From Caballeronia sp. SBC1 (GTDB lineage Bacteria > Pseudomonadota > Gammaproteobacteria > Burkholderiales > Burkholderiaceae): 64,000 nucleotides of DNA. Positions within the stretch are counted from its first letter, which is position 1. The number at the start of each line of letters is the position of its first letter. The notes beneath the pieces are model-generated. The model did no database searches. It was given only the letters and a program-made list of their open reading frames with translations, and had not been told where the DNA came from. Both the position numbers and the translations under genes were made by a program. The stretch spans positions 186,001 through 250,000 of the forward strand of contig NZ_CP049158.1 of NCBI RefSeq assembly GCF_011493005.1, in the 5' to 3' direction. Shown here piece after piece: positions 9,596-19,052 of the stretch.

Positions 9596-11143
9596 ATGTG
9601 CGGCATCGTAGGCGTAGTTTCCCAGACTCCCGTTAACCAGTTGATTTATGACAGCTTGCTGCTGCTGCAGCATCGCGGGCAGGACGCGGCTGGCATTGCA
9701 ACGGCTAACGGCAATAACTTCCACATGCATAAGGCCAACGGCATGGTGCGCGACGTGTTCCGCACGCGCAACATGCGCAGTCTGCCGGGTAATGTCGGCA
9801 TTGGCCAGGTGCGGTATCCGACGGCTGGAAATGCATCGAGCGAAGAAGAAGCCCAGCCGTTCTACGTGAACGCGCCATTCGGCATCATCCTCGCCCACAA
9901 CGGCAACCTGACGAACTGGCCGCAGTTGAAGGAAGAGATGTTCCGGATCGATCGCCGGCACATCAACACCGCGTCCGACACTGAAGTCCTTCTCAACGTC
10001 TTCGCCCACGAACTGCAGTTGTCCAGCTCCGGCCTGGAACTCGATCCGGCCGCCCTGTTCAAGGCGGTGAGCGGCGTGCATCGGCGAGTGAAGGGATCGT
10101 ATGCCATCGTCTCGTTGATCGCCGGTTACGGACTCGTCGCTTTCCGCGATCCGTTCGGCATCCGTCCGCTGGTCCTCGGCAAGCAGGAAACCGCGACGGG
10201 CGTGGAATGGATGGTGGCCTCGGAATCGGTGGCGGTTGAAGGTATCGGCTTCGAGTTCGTGCGTGACGTGGAGCCGGGCGAAGCGATTTTCATCGATAAC
10301 GACGGCAACCTGCACAGCCAGCAATGTGCCGAGCACCCGAGCCTGAACCCCTGCATCTTCGAACTCGTGTATCTCGCGCGTCCGGATTCGTGCCTCGACG
10401 GCGTGCCGGTCTACAACGCGCGCTTGCGCATGGGCGATTACCTCGCCGAGAAGATCAAGCGCGTGCTGCCGGACGTGGCTATTGACGTGGTCATGCCGAT
10501 TCCGGATTCATCACGTCCCGCCGCCATGCAAGTGGCCGCGAAGCTGGGCGTGGAGTATCGCGAAGGTTTCTTCAAGAATCGCTATGTTGGTCGTACCTTC
10601 ATCATGCCTGGCCAGGCTGTGCGCAAGAAGTCCGTGCGCCAGAAACTCAACGCGATGGCGATCGAGTTCAAGGGCAAGAACGTGCTGATCGTGGATGACT
10701 CCATCGTTCGTGGAACAACATCGCATGAAATCGTGCAGATGGCGCGCGATGCAGGCGCCGCCAAGGTGATCTTCGCGTCCGCTGCGCCGCCGGTGAAGTT
10801 CCCGAACGTGTACGGCATCGACATGCCCACGCGCGGCGAGCTGGTCGCGCATGGCCGTTCGGACGAGGAAGTGGCGCGCATGATCGGCGCGGATCATCTG
10901 GTGTATCAGGATGTGGCCGATCTGAAGCAGGCCATTCGCGACATCAATCCGGCGCTGCGTGAATTCGATGCCTCGTGCTTCGATGGCAACTACATCACCG
11001 GTGACATCGACTCGGCTTATCTGGATCGTCTGGAAACGTCGCGTCTTGCACCGCAAGCGCAGTCGGATCGCGATGCGGCGAGTGAGGCGATGGAAGGTGG
11101 CGTATCGCGTTCGCAGTTGCACTTGCAATTGTCGGTGGAGTGA
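9596..11143 (+). CDS. purF: Amidophosphoribosyltransferase PurF
   Basis: 515 aa from the ATG at 9596, which places the nucleophile Cys2 (MCGIVGVV) at the mature N-terminus after Met removal; this fixes the start against the in-frame start at 9533. An N-terminal Ntn glutaminase domain is followed by a phosphoribosyltransferase domain with the PRPP loop VLIVDDSIVRGTTS. It catalyses the first committed step of purine synthesis. It follows cvpA by 150 bp. Confidence 0.97.
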   Translation: MCGIVGVVSQTPVNQLIYDSLLLLQHRGQDAAGIATANGNNFHMHKANGMVRDVFRTRNMRSLPGNVGIGQVRYPTAGNASSEEEAQPFYVNAPFGIILAHNGNLTNWPQLKEEMFRIDRRHINTASDTEVLLNVFAHELQLSSSGLELDPAALFKAVSGVHRRVKGSYAIVSLIAGYGLVAFRDPFGIRPLVLGKQETATGVEWMVASESVAVEGIGFEFVRDVEPGEAIFIDNDGNLHSQQCAEHPSLNPCIFELVYLARPDSCLDGVPVYNARLRMGDYLAEKIKRVLPDVAIDVVMPIPDSSRPAAMQVAAKLGVEYREGFFKNRYVGRTFIMPGQAVRKKSVRQKLNAMAIEFKGKNVLIVDDSIVRGTTSHEIVQMARDAGAAKVIFASAAPPVKFPNVYGIDMPTRGELVAHGRSDEEVARMIGADHLVYQDVADLKQAIRDINPALREFDASCFDGNYITGDIDSAYLDRLETSRLAPQAQSDRDAASEAMEGGVSRSQLHLQLSVE

Positions 11144-11250
11144 CGAGTTTGACTCCAGCGTGCAATAAGCGCGTGACAGGCGTGATAGCATTGGGTTTGC
11201 GTCGATTTGAGATCAGCTTGCGGACGCGGGTGTTGATGAACGGCTAGATC

Positions 11251-11376
11251 TTTAGCTTGAGTCAGAACCCGAAACAGCTAAAGCGAACCGGTGGCGAATC
11301 TGGATCACGCACCGGCGACGCTACAGGCTTTTCCGCACCGAGCCCGCTCATGCTGACGCAGAGGCGGGCTTTTTTG
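11251..11376 (+). promoter_or_regulatory. Structured region before metZ: two hairpins and a terminator
   Basis: Three stems follow one another: TTTAGCT/AGCTAAA (11251-11257 with 11276-11282), CCGGTG/CACCGG (11288-11293 with 11310-11315), and the terminator AGCCCGC/GCGGGCT (11341-11347 with 11364-11370) followed by TTTTTTG. The terminator ends ~50 bp before the metZ start. It may simply end the purF transcript, or the whole may be a leader/attenuator of metZ or a small RNA. It does not match the SAM-II or SAH riboswitch patterns I know. Confidence 0.55.
11341..11376 (+). terminator. Intrinsic terminator downstream of purF / upstream of metZ
   Basis: A 7-bp perfect stem AGCCCGC/GCGGGCT with a 16-nt loop is followed directly by a run of T (11371-11375 after the stem T). 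Confidence 0.85.
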
Positions 11377-11424
11377 CGTCCCGGTTTTTTTGGGCCGGGC
11401 TAATGAATGACGGAATAGATTGGA

Positions 11425-12630
11425 ATGGAAAACACGAACATGGACGAAAACCTAAACTTCGATACGCTCGCCGTCCGCGCGGGAACGTTGCGCAGTGATT
11501 TCAACGAGCACTCGGAAGCGATTTTCCTGACCTCGAGCTTTGTGTTCGAGAGCGCCGCGCATGCCGCAGAAAGCTTCAAGAACGCTGAAGAGGCTTACAC
11601 GTACTCGCGCTTCACCAACCCGACGGTCGCGATGTTCCAGAACCGCCTGGCGGCGCTGGAAGGCGGCGAGGCGTGCATGGCGACAGCATCAGGCATGGCC
11701 GCGATCATGTCAGTGGTGATGTGCTCGATGCAGCAGGGCGACCATCTGGTCAGTTCGAAGAGCTTGTTCGGATCGACGGTGGGCATGTTCTCGCAGATCT
11801 TCACGAAGTTCGGCATCACGACCACATTCGTCGATCCTACCAATCTGGATGAATGGCGAGCGGCCGTGCGTCCCGAGACGAAGATGTTTTTCCTCGAAAC
11901 GCCGTCGAATCCGCTGACTGAGATCGCAGATATTGAGGCGATCGGGAAGATATCGAAGGAAGTGGGCGCGTTGTTTGTCGTCGATAACTGTTTCTGTAGC
12001 CCGGCGCTGCAGCAGCCGTTGAAGCTTGGCGCGGATGTTGTCATGCACTCGGCGACCAAGTTCCTCGATGGTCAGGGACGCGTGCTGGGCGGCGCGTTGG
12101 TCGGGTCGAAGCAGTTCATCATGGAAAAGGTGTTTCCGTTCGTGCGCAGCGCAGGGCCGACGTTGTCCGCGTTCAATGCGTGGGTGTTGTTGAAGGGGAT
12201 GGAGACACTGTCGTTGCGGGTGGAGAAGCAGTCGGCGAATGCGCTGGAAATCGCGCGCTGGCTGGAGACGCATCCGGCAATCGAGCGCGTGTTTTATCCG
12301 GGGCTCGAGTCGCATCCGCAATACGCGATCGCGAAGAAGCAGCAGAAGGCGGGCGGGGCGATTGTGTCGTTCGAGTTGAAGGGCGCGACGCGCGAGGAGC
12401 AGCGCGCGAATGCGTGGCGTGTGATTGATGCCACCAAGATCTGTTCGATTACCGGCAATCTCGGCGATACGCGTACGACCATTACCCATCCGTCGACGAC
12501 AACGCACGGACGGTTGACGCCCGAGGTGCGGGAAGCGGCAGGGATTCGCGAAGGGTTGATCCGGCTAGCGGTGGGGTTGGAGCATGCCTCGGATATTCGA
12601 GGGGATTTGGAGCGTGGGCTGAACGGGTAA
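11425..12630 (+). CDS. metZ: O-succinylhomoserine sulfhydrylase MetZ
   Basis: 401 aa, a Cys/Met-metabolism PLP enzyme of the cystathionine gamma-synthase fold. It probably makes homocysteine directly from O-succinylhomoserine and sulfide. The PLP lysine is K212 in HSATKFLDGQGR, and the tyrosine/arginine motif YSRFTNPT (60-67) is typical. The place after purF is where Burkholderiales carry metZ. A second in-frame ATG (11440) would shorten it by five residues. Substrate choice between O-succinyl- and O-acetylhomoserine is inferred from the family and location. Confidence 0.92.
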   Translation: MENTNMDENLNFDTLAVRAGTLRSDFNEHSEAIFLTSSFVFESAAHAAESFKNAEEAYTYSRFTNPTVAMFQNRLAALEGGEACMATASGMAAIMSVVMCSMQQGDHLVSSKSLFGSTVGMFSQIFTKFGITTTFVDPTNLDEWRAAVRPETKMFFLETPSNPLTEIADIEAIGKISKEVGALFVVDNCFCSPALQQPLKLGADVVMHSATKFLDGQGRVLGGALVGSKQFIMEKVFPFVRSAGPTLSAFNAWVLLKGMETLSLRVEKQSANALEIARWLETHPAIERVFYPGLESHPQYAIAKKQQKAGGAIVSFELKGATREEQRANAWRVIDATKICSITGNLGDTRTTITHPSTTTHGRLTPEVREAAGIREGLIRLAVGLEHASDIRGDLERGLNG

Positions 12631-12819
12631 TTTCTGTCGCGCTGAATTGGCGTTCTGATTTTGGCGTGGGCCAAGGCATGGCTGGGTTTGGGCGTAGCGG
12701 GCGGGGGCAATACGGGTCGCTAGGTTAGCGATCCGAGTCAAAGGGAGTCAACCCCGAATGACCAACCCAGCGCTGCCGCCCAGCCGCATCGACGGACCCC
12801 CTAAACTCGGGGTGCGAAA

Positions 12820-12838
12820 GACGGAGAAACCCTCCGTC
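12820..12838 (-). terminator. Hairpin terminator downstream of the FKBP gene
   Basis: A perfect 7-bp stem GACGGAG/CTCCGTC with a 5-nt loop lies 19 bp past the FKBP stop. Reading the minus strand it is followed by TTTCG, a short T tract. The rest of the 226-bp convergent gap 12631-12856 shows nothing else clear. Confidence 0.6.
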
Positions 12839-12856
12839 GGCGCGAGCGAGCGAACC

Positions 12857-13198
12857 TTAAACGTCCAGCAATTCCACTTCAAAAACCAGCGTCGCGTTCG
12901 GCGGAATCACCCCGCCGGCGCCGCGTACGCCATAACCGAGTTGCGGCGGAATGGTCAACTTGCGTTTACCGCCGACCTTCATACCCTGCACGCCCTCGTC
13001 CCATCCCTTGATGACCATGCCGCCGCCGAGCACAAAAGCGAACGGATCATTACGGTCGTGACTGGAATCGAACTTCTGGCCGTCCGTGAGCCAGCCCGTG
13101 TAATGCACGCTCACCGACTTGCCGGCAACGGCTTCAGCGCCTTCGCCCACCGTCAAATCTTCATACTTGAGCCCTGAGTCGGTCGTCACGATCGCCAT
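12857..13198 (-). CDS. FKBP-type peptidyl-prolyl cis-trans isomerase
   Basis: 113 aa from ATG 13198, preceded by the strong ribosome site AAGGAGTG. A single FKBP domain fills the protein: [16 protein letters not shown], then [20 protein letters not shown] and IPPQLGYG, all active-site segments. There is no signal peptide, so it is cytoplasmic, a folding helper of the small FkbP type. The frame stays open upstream to 13432, but the ribosome site and the family N-terminus fix the start. Confidence 0.95.
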   Translation of the reverse strand: MAIVTTDSGLKYEDLTVGEGAEAVAGKSVSVHYTGWLTDGQKFDSSHDRNDPFAFVLGGGMVIKGWDEGVQGMKVGGKRKLTIPPQLGYGVRGAGGVIPPNATLVFEVELLDV

Positions 13199-13215
13199 GT
13201 AACACTCCTTGTAAA

Positions 13216-13232
13216 AGCCGGCAACGCCGGCT
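13216..13232 (-). promoter_or_regulatory. Hairpin in the 5' leader of the FKBP gene
   Basis: AGCCGGC and GCCGGCT flank a 3-nt loop, followed on the minus strand by TTTAC and then the AAGGAG ribosome site. It is terminator-shaped with a short T tract, so it could attenuate or stabilise the mRNA. Confidence 0.4.
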
Positions 13233-13380
13233 GGATCTAAAACCGGTATTGTAGGGCTTTCGGGTGGCATCGTTACACCCGGCGAAGCGCGCATGAGGTT
13301 TGCTGCACGACCCGACCAATATCTCGTAAATAGGAAGGAAGGGCGGCCAGCCCCAAGCGGAAGGCCTGGAAGGACTCTCC

Positions 13381-13386
13381 TATAAT
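13381..13386 (+). promoter_or_regulatory. Probable -10 box for the histidine-kinase-like gene
   Basis: TATAAT occurs 66 bp before the GTG start. The -35 position (13358-13363, CGGAAG) is poor, so the promoter is tentative or activator-dependent. Confidence 0.4.
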
Positions 13387-13451
13387 GGCCAGTCATCTCG
13401 ATAACACCGGGCAAGATACTCGCATTCATCAACGCTCAAGGATCTTCCATC

Positions 13452-14618
13452 GTGACAACGTCTTTCTCCGGCACGGTCGACACGGGACGCGCTCCCCGTC
13501 CTGAAGCACCGGTCGCGGGCACCGACGGCGTGCTTGTGCTGGATACCGCGCAACGCTGTGTGTCAGCCGATACCGTTTTCGCACATCTGTTCGATCTCGA
13601 CGCGAGCGCATTCGAAGGCTGTGCTCTCGCCGATACCGCCTTACCCAAACCCCTGATCGCCGTGCTCGCCGAAGCTGCCGACGCCGCGCTTGCTGCCAGC
13701 AGCGTGCGGCGCGCGAAGGTATGCATTGACGAGAGCGAGGGCACGCCGTCGAGATCGCGTTCGTTCGCCATCCTCGCGCTGCCCGGCAGCACCGGCCGGA
13801 CCGATACCGTGTCGCTGATCGTTTCGCCGAGCAGCCCTGGAGGCCACGGACTGTCGGCAGAAACCGGGGCGGCACAAGCCGACGAGCGCAGCGCGCATCT
13901 GCGTGCCGAAGTGGCGTTGTTCATGCGCGATCACGTGCTCGGGGTCGTGTCGCATGATTTGCGGGGGCCGCTGAACGCCATCCATAGCTGGGGTTACGTG
14001 CTGGAGCGGAAAGTCGATACCGCCGATGCCGCCGCCCAACGCGCGCTCGCCGGGATTCGCTCCGGCGTGGAACAGCAGGTGAAGCTGATCGAGCAATTCA
14101 TCGATACCACCCGCGCCGAGACGAAGACGCTGGCGCTCGACCGCGCGCCGCGCGCACTACGGCACTTGATGGAACAGAGCGCGTTGGAGGCACGCGCGAG
14201 TCTGGCGAGCGCGCGGCAGGTGACGCTCCATGTCGAATCCGCGCTGGTGGAAGAGCAGATCAGCGCCGACGGCGAACGTCTTACCCAGGCGCTCTGGCTG
14301 ATGCTTGCGTTCGCCACCGAGGCGAGCGCGGCGCGATCGGAGGTGGTGTTGAACGGACTGGTCGAGGGCGGTGTGTTCAGCGCGGACGTCACGTTCACGG
14401 CATCGCAGAAAGCGCTTTTGGATCCTGACGTTCCCCACGTGCTTGAAGCGTTCGCCCGCCATCAGGCAACGTTGCCACGGGAAGCTGCGCGTATCGCGTG
14501 GGTGCTTGCCCTATGCAAACGCGTGGCGGAAGCGCACGGCGGGACTTTCGAACACGACGATCCCGCCGATAACGCCGCGGTCGCGCTCAGGCTTCGCGTG
14601 CCGTTGAGCGCCGTCTGA
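13452..14618 (+). CDS. Histidine-kinase-like sensor with degenerate ATPase domain
   Basis: 388 aa from GTG 13452 (CAAGGATC upstream). Residues ~25-125 resemble a PAS-type sensory region. Residues ~155-225 form a HisKA dimerisation domain with the H-box VVSHDLRGPLNAI (His168). The C-terminal part aligns in order with a HATPase domain and keeps the final KRVAEAHGG motif. However, I see no N-box asparagine (ERLTQALWLMLAFA in its place) and no DxGxG or GxGLG boxes. No transmembrane segment is seen, so it is cytoplasmic, and no response regulator is adjacent. It may be a kinase-dead partner or a phosphotransfer/scaffold protein. Confidence 0.75.
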   Translation: MTTSFSGTVDTGRAPRPEAPVAGTDGVLVLDTAQRCVSADTVFAHLFDLDASAFEGCALADTALPKPLIAVLAEAADAALAASSVRRAKVCIDESEGTPSRSRSFAILALPGSTGRTDTVSLIVSPSSPGGHGLSAETGAAQADERSAHLRAEVALFMRDHVLGVVSHDLRGPLNAIHSWGYVLERKVDTADAAAQRALAGIRSGVEQQVKLIEQFIDTTRAETKTLALDRAPRALRHLMEQSALEARASLASARQVTLHVESALVEEQISADGERLTQALWLMLAFATEASAARSEVVLNGLVEGGVFSADVTFTASQKALLDPDVPHVLEAFARHQATLPREAARIAWVLALCKRVAEAHGGTFEHDDPADNAAVALRLRVPLSAV

Positions 14619-14679
14619 TTTAACTTTCGGTCAGCTTGCACCTCTATACTGGCGGTTTCATTTTGCGGAGCAGGTTGCT

Positions 14680-16098
14680 TTGAATCAGGTTGTCGCGCTA
14701 ATTGGTGCCTTGTTGCTCGTCGCGTTGAACGGTTTTTTCGTCGCGGCCGAGTTCGGACTCGTCAAACTGCGCGCCACGCGCGTTCAGGCAATCGCACGGT
14801 CGAACGGCTTGCCGGGCCGTTTGCTGGCGAAGGTCCACGGCAAGCTCGATGCCTATTTGTCCGCGTGTCAGCTCGGCATCACGCTGGCGTCGCTCGGGCT
14901 TGGCTGGCTGGGCGAACCGGCGTTCGCTGCGTTGCTGCACCCGTTGTTCGCGCTTGCGGGTGTCGAATCAGTCAAACTGATCGATGCCGTTTCGCTGTTC
15001 TTCGCGTTCTCGTGCATTTCCTTCCTGCATATTGTGGTGGGTGAGCTCGCGCCGAAGTCGTGGGCGATCCGGCGCGCGGAACAAGTCGGCCTGTGGGTCG
15101 CTATGCCGCTTTACGGTTTCTACTGGGCCATGTACCCGTTCATCTGGGTGCTGAATTCGAGCGCGAATTTCGTGTTGCGATTGTTCGGGCTCGGAACGGG
15201 ACACGGCGGCGACGCTCACTATTCCACCGACGAACTCAAGCTGATTCTGCGCGGGCGGCGCTTGAGCGGGGCATCGACGGCTCCGTTGCCGGACGCAACC
15301 GGGGCGGGCGGTTCTGCGGGTTCTGCCGGGTCTGCTTATAACGCCGATGAGTGGAACACCATCGCTCATTCGCTCGATTTCAGCCGCATGACGGTCTCGG
15401 ACCTGATGCGCCCGAACCACGAAATGATCGGCCTGCGCAACGACGTGCCCATGCGCGACAACATGCAGGTGATCACGCGCCACCGTTTCAGCCGCTATCC
15501 CCTTTTTGCCGATGCCTCCGGCGAACACGTGCTCGGCATGATTCACCTGAAAGACCTGCTGCTCGCACGCAATGGCGCCGGGCGAGAGCTGCTGCAAGGT
15601 CTGACGCGGCAGGACACGAAGCAGGATGCGCTGGCCCAGCATGTGCGGCCGGTGCAATACGTGGCGGGCAATCTATCGGCGCTTGAACTGTTCAGGCGCT
15701 TTCGTAATGGCGCGCCTCACTTCGCGCTGGTCGGGCGCAAGGGGCAGAAGCCAATAGGCTTTCTGACGCTCGATAACTTGCTGGGTGCGCTGGTCGGCCA
15801 GATTCACGATGAGTTCCGGCAAGGCGACGCGGACTGGTCGCGGATGGACGACGGCACGCTGATGGGCAAGGGCAGCTTGCCGGTGGTGTCGCTTGAACGG
15901 GCGTTGGGGATTGATATCGATGAAGGGCAGGCGGAATCGGTCGGGGGACTGGTGATCAATGCGCTGGGCGATCTGCCGAGCGAAGGGCAGCGGATCGGCT
16001 TTGATCGCTTCGATATCGTGGTGAAGAAGATGAACGGGCCGCGCATCGTGCTCGTGCGCGTGTACCCGCATGAAGAGGTGGCGCAGGAAGCGGAGTGA
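14680..16098 (+). CDS. CNNM/CorC (HlyC) family membrane protein with CBS pair
   Basis: 472 aa starting at TTG 14680 (GCGGAGCAGG upstream). It has an N-terminal DUF21/CNNM domain with about four membrane helices (residues 1-165) and GELAPKSWA, then a CBS-domain pair (about 230-345), then a CorC/HlyC transporter-associated domain (about 375-460). Such proteins are linked to Mg2+/Co2+ export or homeostasis; the older name haemolysin is misleading. It converges on treY with a 31-bp gap. The substrate is not deducible. Confidence 0.9.
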   Translation: MNQVVALIGALLLVALNGFFVAAEFGLVKLRATRVQAIARSNGLPGRLLAKVHGKLDAYLSACQLGITLASLGLGWLGEPAFAALLHPLFALAGVESVKLIDAVSLFFAFSCISFLHIVVGELAPKSWAIRRAEQVGLWVAMPLYGFYWAMYPFIWVLNSSANFVLRLFGLGTGHGGDAHYSTDELKLILRGRRLSGASTAPLPDATGAGGSAGSAGSAYNADEWNTIAHSLDFSRMTVSDLMRPNHEMIGLRNDVPMRDNMQVITRHRFSRYPLFADASGEHVLGMIHLKDLLLARNGAGRELLQGLTRQDTKQDALAQHVRPVQYVAGNLSALELFRRFRNGAPHFALVGRKGQKPIGFLTLDNLLGALVGQIHDEFRQGDADWSRMDDGTLMGKGSLPVVSLERALGIDIDEGQAESVGGLVINALGDLPSEGQRIGFDRFDIVVKKMNGPRIVLVRVYPHEEVAQEAE

Positions 16099-16129
16099 TT
16101 TTCCGCTCCGCCTTCGGGCCTGTGTTGCA

Positions 16130-19048
16130 TTAAACCCGCGGCACGCCTTCCTCCATCAGCAATGCCACAGGCATTGAAGCTAGCGCGTCGCGCATGAACA
16201 AACGCTGCCCGTCCGACTTCGGCGCGTTCGGGCTCAGCCAGTCGAACAACGCGCGCGACGCCAGCGCTTCCGGCAAAAGGACTGCTGTATCGCCCCAATG
16301 CGCAGCATCCACCAACGGCAGGCCGTTATTGCTCCCCACCAGCAGCGAGTCGGCGAGCCGTGTCGCGATTACCACCGCGTACGCGCTGCCCGCATGCCGC
16401 GCAAACGCGATCACGCTGTCCGCATGCGCGCCTTCCACCTTCAGCGGAACATAAGCACCCTTCTCGAATAGCGACTGCGCATGCGCACGCAACGCCAGCG
16501 CGCGCCGCACAATACCCAGCTTCACCCGGCCATCGCGCCAGTTCTTCAATTGTTCCGATGGCGCACCCTCAACCTCGCCTTCACTCAACCACGCGCGCCG
16601 TTGCTCGAAGTCGACCGGCCGTCGATTATCAGGATCGACGAGACTGAAATCCCATAGTTCGGTGCCCTGATAAAGATCCGGCACGCCTGGCGATGTCAGC
16701 CGCAACAACGTCTGCTGGAAACTATTGATCGCACCCGTTCGCGAGACACGCTCCACGAATGCCGGCAGCTCGCCGAGGAAACCGTCGCGACGTTGCGGCG
16801 CGAGGATATCGAAGAGAAAATCGCGGCACGCATTCTCGTACGCCTCATCGGGTGCGAACCAGCTCGTGCGTAACTTGGCTTCACGCAACGCCTTCAACTG
16901 CCATGCGCTCACGCGTTCGGCGAGTTCTTTCACGCCGTCATGATCGTCGGGGGAGAGCGTCGGCGGCCAGCAGCCGACTAGCGTCTGATACAGCATGGCT
17001 TCGGCGGCAGCGCCCGGCGCCCAGTCGTGTTCATTGCCGTTCAGCGCGCGCCGATGCGGCGCGTTCAACGTCGACCAGCTTCGTAACGTTGCGGCCCATT
17101 CATCGGGAATCTCGCTCAAACCCGCGATTCGCGCGCGCACGTCTTCGCCGCGTTTGTGATCGTGCGTCGCGGTGTTCAGCATCGCGTTCGGGAAGCGCTT
17201 GGCGCGTTCCAGATTGCCCGTGTGGAACGCGTCGACGGACAACGAAAACTCGCCCGGATCGGCGCCCACTTCGTTGCGCGAGATCAGGCGGCCGTATCGA
17301 TAACACGCGGTGTCTTCAATCGCCTTGGCGGCCACCGGCGAAGTTAGTTGGGAGAACAGAGTTTGTGCGTTGCGTCGATGTGAACCGCTAGAGTTTGACC
17401 CGGCGCTGTTCGCTTGCAGATTCTGATTAGGTACGCCAGCCGACTGACGATCCCGCTCCCGATCTCGCCCGCGATCGAGCAATCGTTCACGCGGTTTCTC
17501 TTCAACGGCTTCGTCGCCGCCCGGACCGCCGAGCCACTGGGCGATTTGATCGAGGATGACGAGGTCGGCGGGTGACAGTGCGGCCTTTGCGCCTTGATAC
17601 GCGTGCGAGAAAAAGCGCTCGTCTTCTTCGCTGCGCTGACCACCGACGGGATAGATCCGGTACACGGGAAAGTGCACCACGAGCTCAGACACGACCCGGC
17701 GCAACGATGAATAGGCGAAGTCGCGGGTGACGGGGGTATCGCGCGCGATCCGATGCAACGCACGCGCGACGCGGTCGAGTTCAGCGGACAGGTTCTCGGC
17801 GAGGATCTTGCGCCGCGCGGCTTCGGCTTCAACAGCAAACTCCGCCGGACGTCCGGACAATTCTGCCCAGCTTTGTGCGAGTGGTTCGGCGCCGCGTGGA
17901 TCGTGCAGCAACGCGCCGACGTCGTTCATGAAGTCGTAGCCGGTGGTGCCGTCGATACGCCAGTCGCCACGCACGGGCTCACCCCGCGCAAGGATTTTTT
18001 CGACGACGAAATATGTGCGGTCCTGCTTCAGATTCTCCGGCCGATGTTCCGCGAGCTCTTCAAGCCGGCTACGCAAGCGCTGACAATATTCGCGCGGTTC
18101 GGCGAGGCCATCGACGTGATCAATTCGCACGCCGTCGATCAGCCCTTCGGCAAACAACTGGAAAATCAGCGCATGCGATGCCTCGAATACTTCGGGGCGC
18201 TCGACGCGCATGCCGCCGAGCGTGCTGACGTCGAAGAAACGCCGCCAGTTCACTTCGTCCGCGGCAGTACGCCACCAGGCGAGCCGATAATGCTGGCGTT
18301 CCAGCAGCCGATGCAGACGGTCGCGGCCAGTGGGGTTATCGCCGGAATGCGCTTGCACAGCGGTGTCGATAACGCGCTTACCCTCGGCCGTCGCTGCGTA
18401 CTCTTTTAAAGCCGCCCGCGCTTCGTCGGCGCGCGGTTGGTCGCCGGGTTGCGTGGAGAGGCCCGTGAAGCGCTGTGCCAACTCGGGCGCGTAGTCCTGC
18501 AGCACCGACGTGTAGTCGAGCGGACTCACCGGAAATGTGTGCGCGTAATACTCGATCTTGAAGCGGCCCTGGTCGGCGTCGAACACCAGCTTGATCTTGC
18601 CGCCCTGCAATTCCTCGCCGTACGCCGCGCCCAAAAACGGCGCGAGCACTTTGCCGCGCAGCGCGGGATCGGGCGAATGCCAGTCGATATCGAAATAGCG
18701 CGCATGTGCCGCGTGGCGCCCCCATTCGAGGATGTCCATCCACCAGAGGTTTTCCGACCCGCCCACGCCCATGTGATTCGGCACCACGTCCACGATCAAA
18801 CCCATCTCGTGCGCGCGCAGCTTTTCAACGAAGCGCCTCAGGCCCTCCTCGCCGCCGAGTTCCGGATTGACGCGGGTGTAGTCGACCGTGTCGTAGCCAT
18901 GCGTCGAGCCGCTGGTCGCGGTTGTGATCGGCGATAAATATGCGTGGCTGATCCCGAGCGCCGCCATGTAGTCGACCTGGCGCGCGGCGTCGTCGAAGGT
19001 GAAATCCTTGTGTAGCTGCAGCCGGAGCGTGGAGCGTGGAACGGTCAT
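16130..19048 (-). CDS. treY: Maltooligosyltrehalose synthase TreY
   Basis: 972 aa from ATG 19048. It isomerises the reducing end of maltooligosaccharides to an alpha,alpha-1,1 linkage, the first step of the TreY-TreZ trehalose route. Visible GH13 regions are DVVPNHMGVGG, the nucleophile segment DGVRIDHVDGL, the acid segment FVVEKIL, and the TreY-type region IV ATHDHKRGEDVRAR. An internal low-complexity stretch (roughly nt 17400-17480) makes it long for the family. It starts 4 bp after the malQ stop, so it is the last gene of the glgX-treZ-malQ-treY block. The in-frame extension to 19417 runs inside malQ and is rejected. Confidence 0.95.
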   Translation of the reverse strand: MTVPRSTLRLQLHKDFTFDDAARQVDYMAALGISHAYLSPITTATSGSTHGYDTVDYTRVNPELGGEEGLRRFVEKLRAHEMGLIVDVVPNHMGVGGSENLWWMDILEWGRHAAHARYFDIDWHSPDPALRGKVLAPFLGAAYGEELQGGKIKLVFDADQGRFKIEYYAHTFPVSPLDYTSVLQDYAPELAQRFTGLSTQPGDQPRADEARAALKEYAATAEGKRVIDTAVQAHSGDNPTGRDRLHRLLERQHYRLAWWRTAADEVNWRRFFDVSTLGGMRVERPEVFEASHALIFQLFAEGLIDGVRIDHVDGLAEPREYCQRLRSRLEELAEHRPENLKQDRTYFVVEKILARGEPVRGDWRIDGTTGYDFMNDVGALLHDPRGAEPLAQSWAELSGRPAEFAVEAEAARRKILAENLSAELDRVARALHRIARDTPVTRDFAYSSLRRVVSELVVHFPVYRIYPVGGQRSEEDERFFSHAYQGAKAALSPADLVILDQIAQWLGGPGGDEAVEEKPRERLLDRGRDRERDRQSAGVPNQNLQANSAGSNSSGSHRRNAQTLFSQLTSPVAAKAIEDTACYRYGRLISRNEVGADPGEFSLSVDAFHTGNLERAKRFPNAMLNTATHDHKRGEDVRARIAGLSEIPDEWAATLRSWSTLNAPHRRALNGNEHDWAPGAAAEAMLYQTLVGCWPPTLSPDDHDGVKELAERVSAWQLKALREAKLRTSWFAPDEAYENACRDFLFDILAPQRRDGFLGELPAFVERVSRTGAINSFQQTLLRLTSPGVPDLYQGTELWDFSLVDPDNRRPVDFEQRRAWLSEGEVEGAPSEQLKNWRDGRVKLGIVRRALALRAHAQSLFEKGAYVPLKVEGAHADSVIAFARHAGSAYAVVIATRLADSLLVGSNNGLPLVDAAHWGDTAVLLPEALASRALFDWLSPNAPKSDGQRLFMRDALASMPVALLMEEGVPRV

Positions 19049-19052
19049 GGTG

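Noticed and set aside
11144..11424. tRNA or known SAM-type riboswitch after purF
   Set aside because: No cloverleaf or TTCGA-type T-loop is visible, and the conserved bases of the SAM-II/SAH classes I know are absent; kept only as an unassigned structured region.
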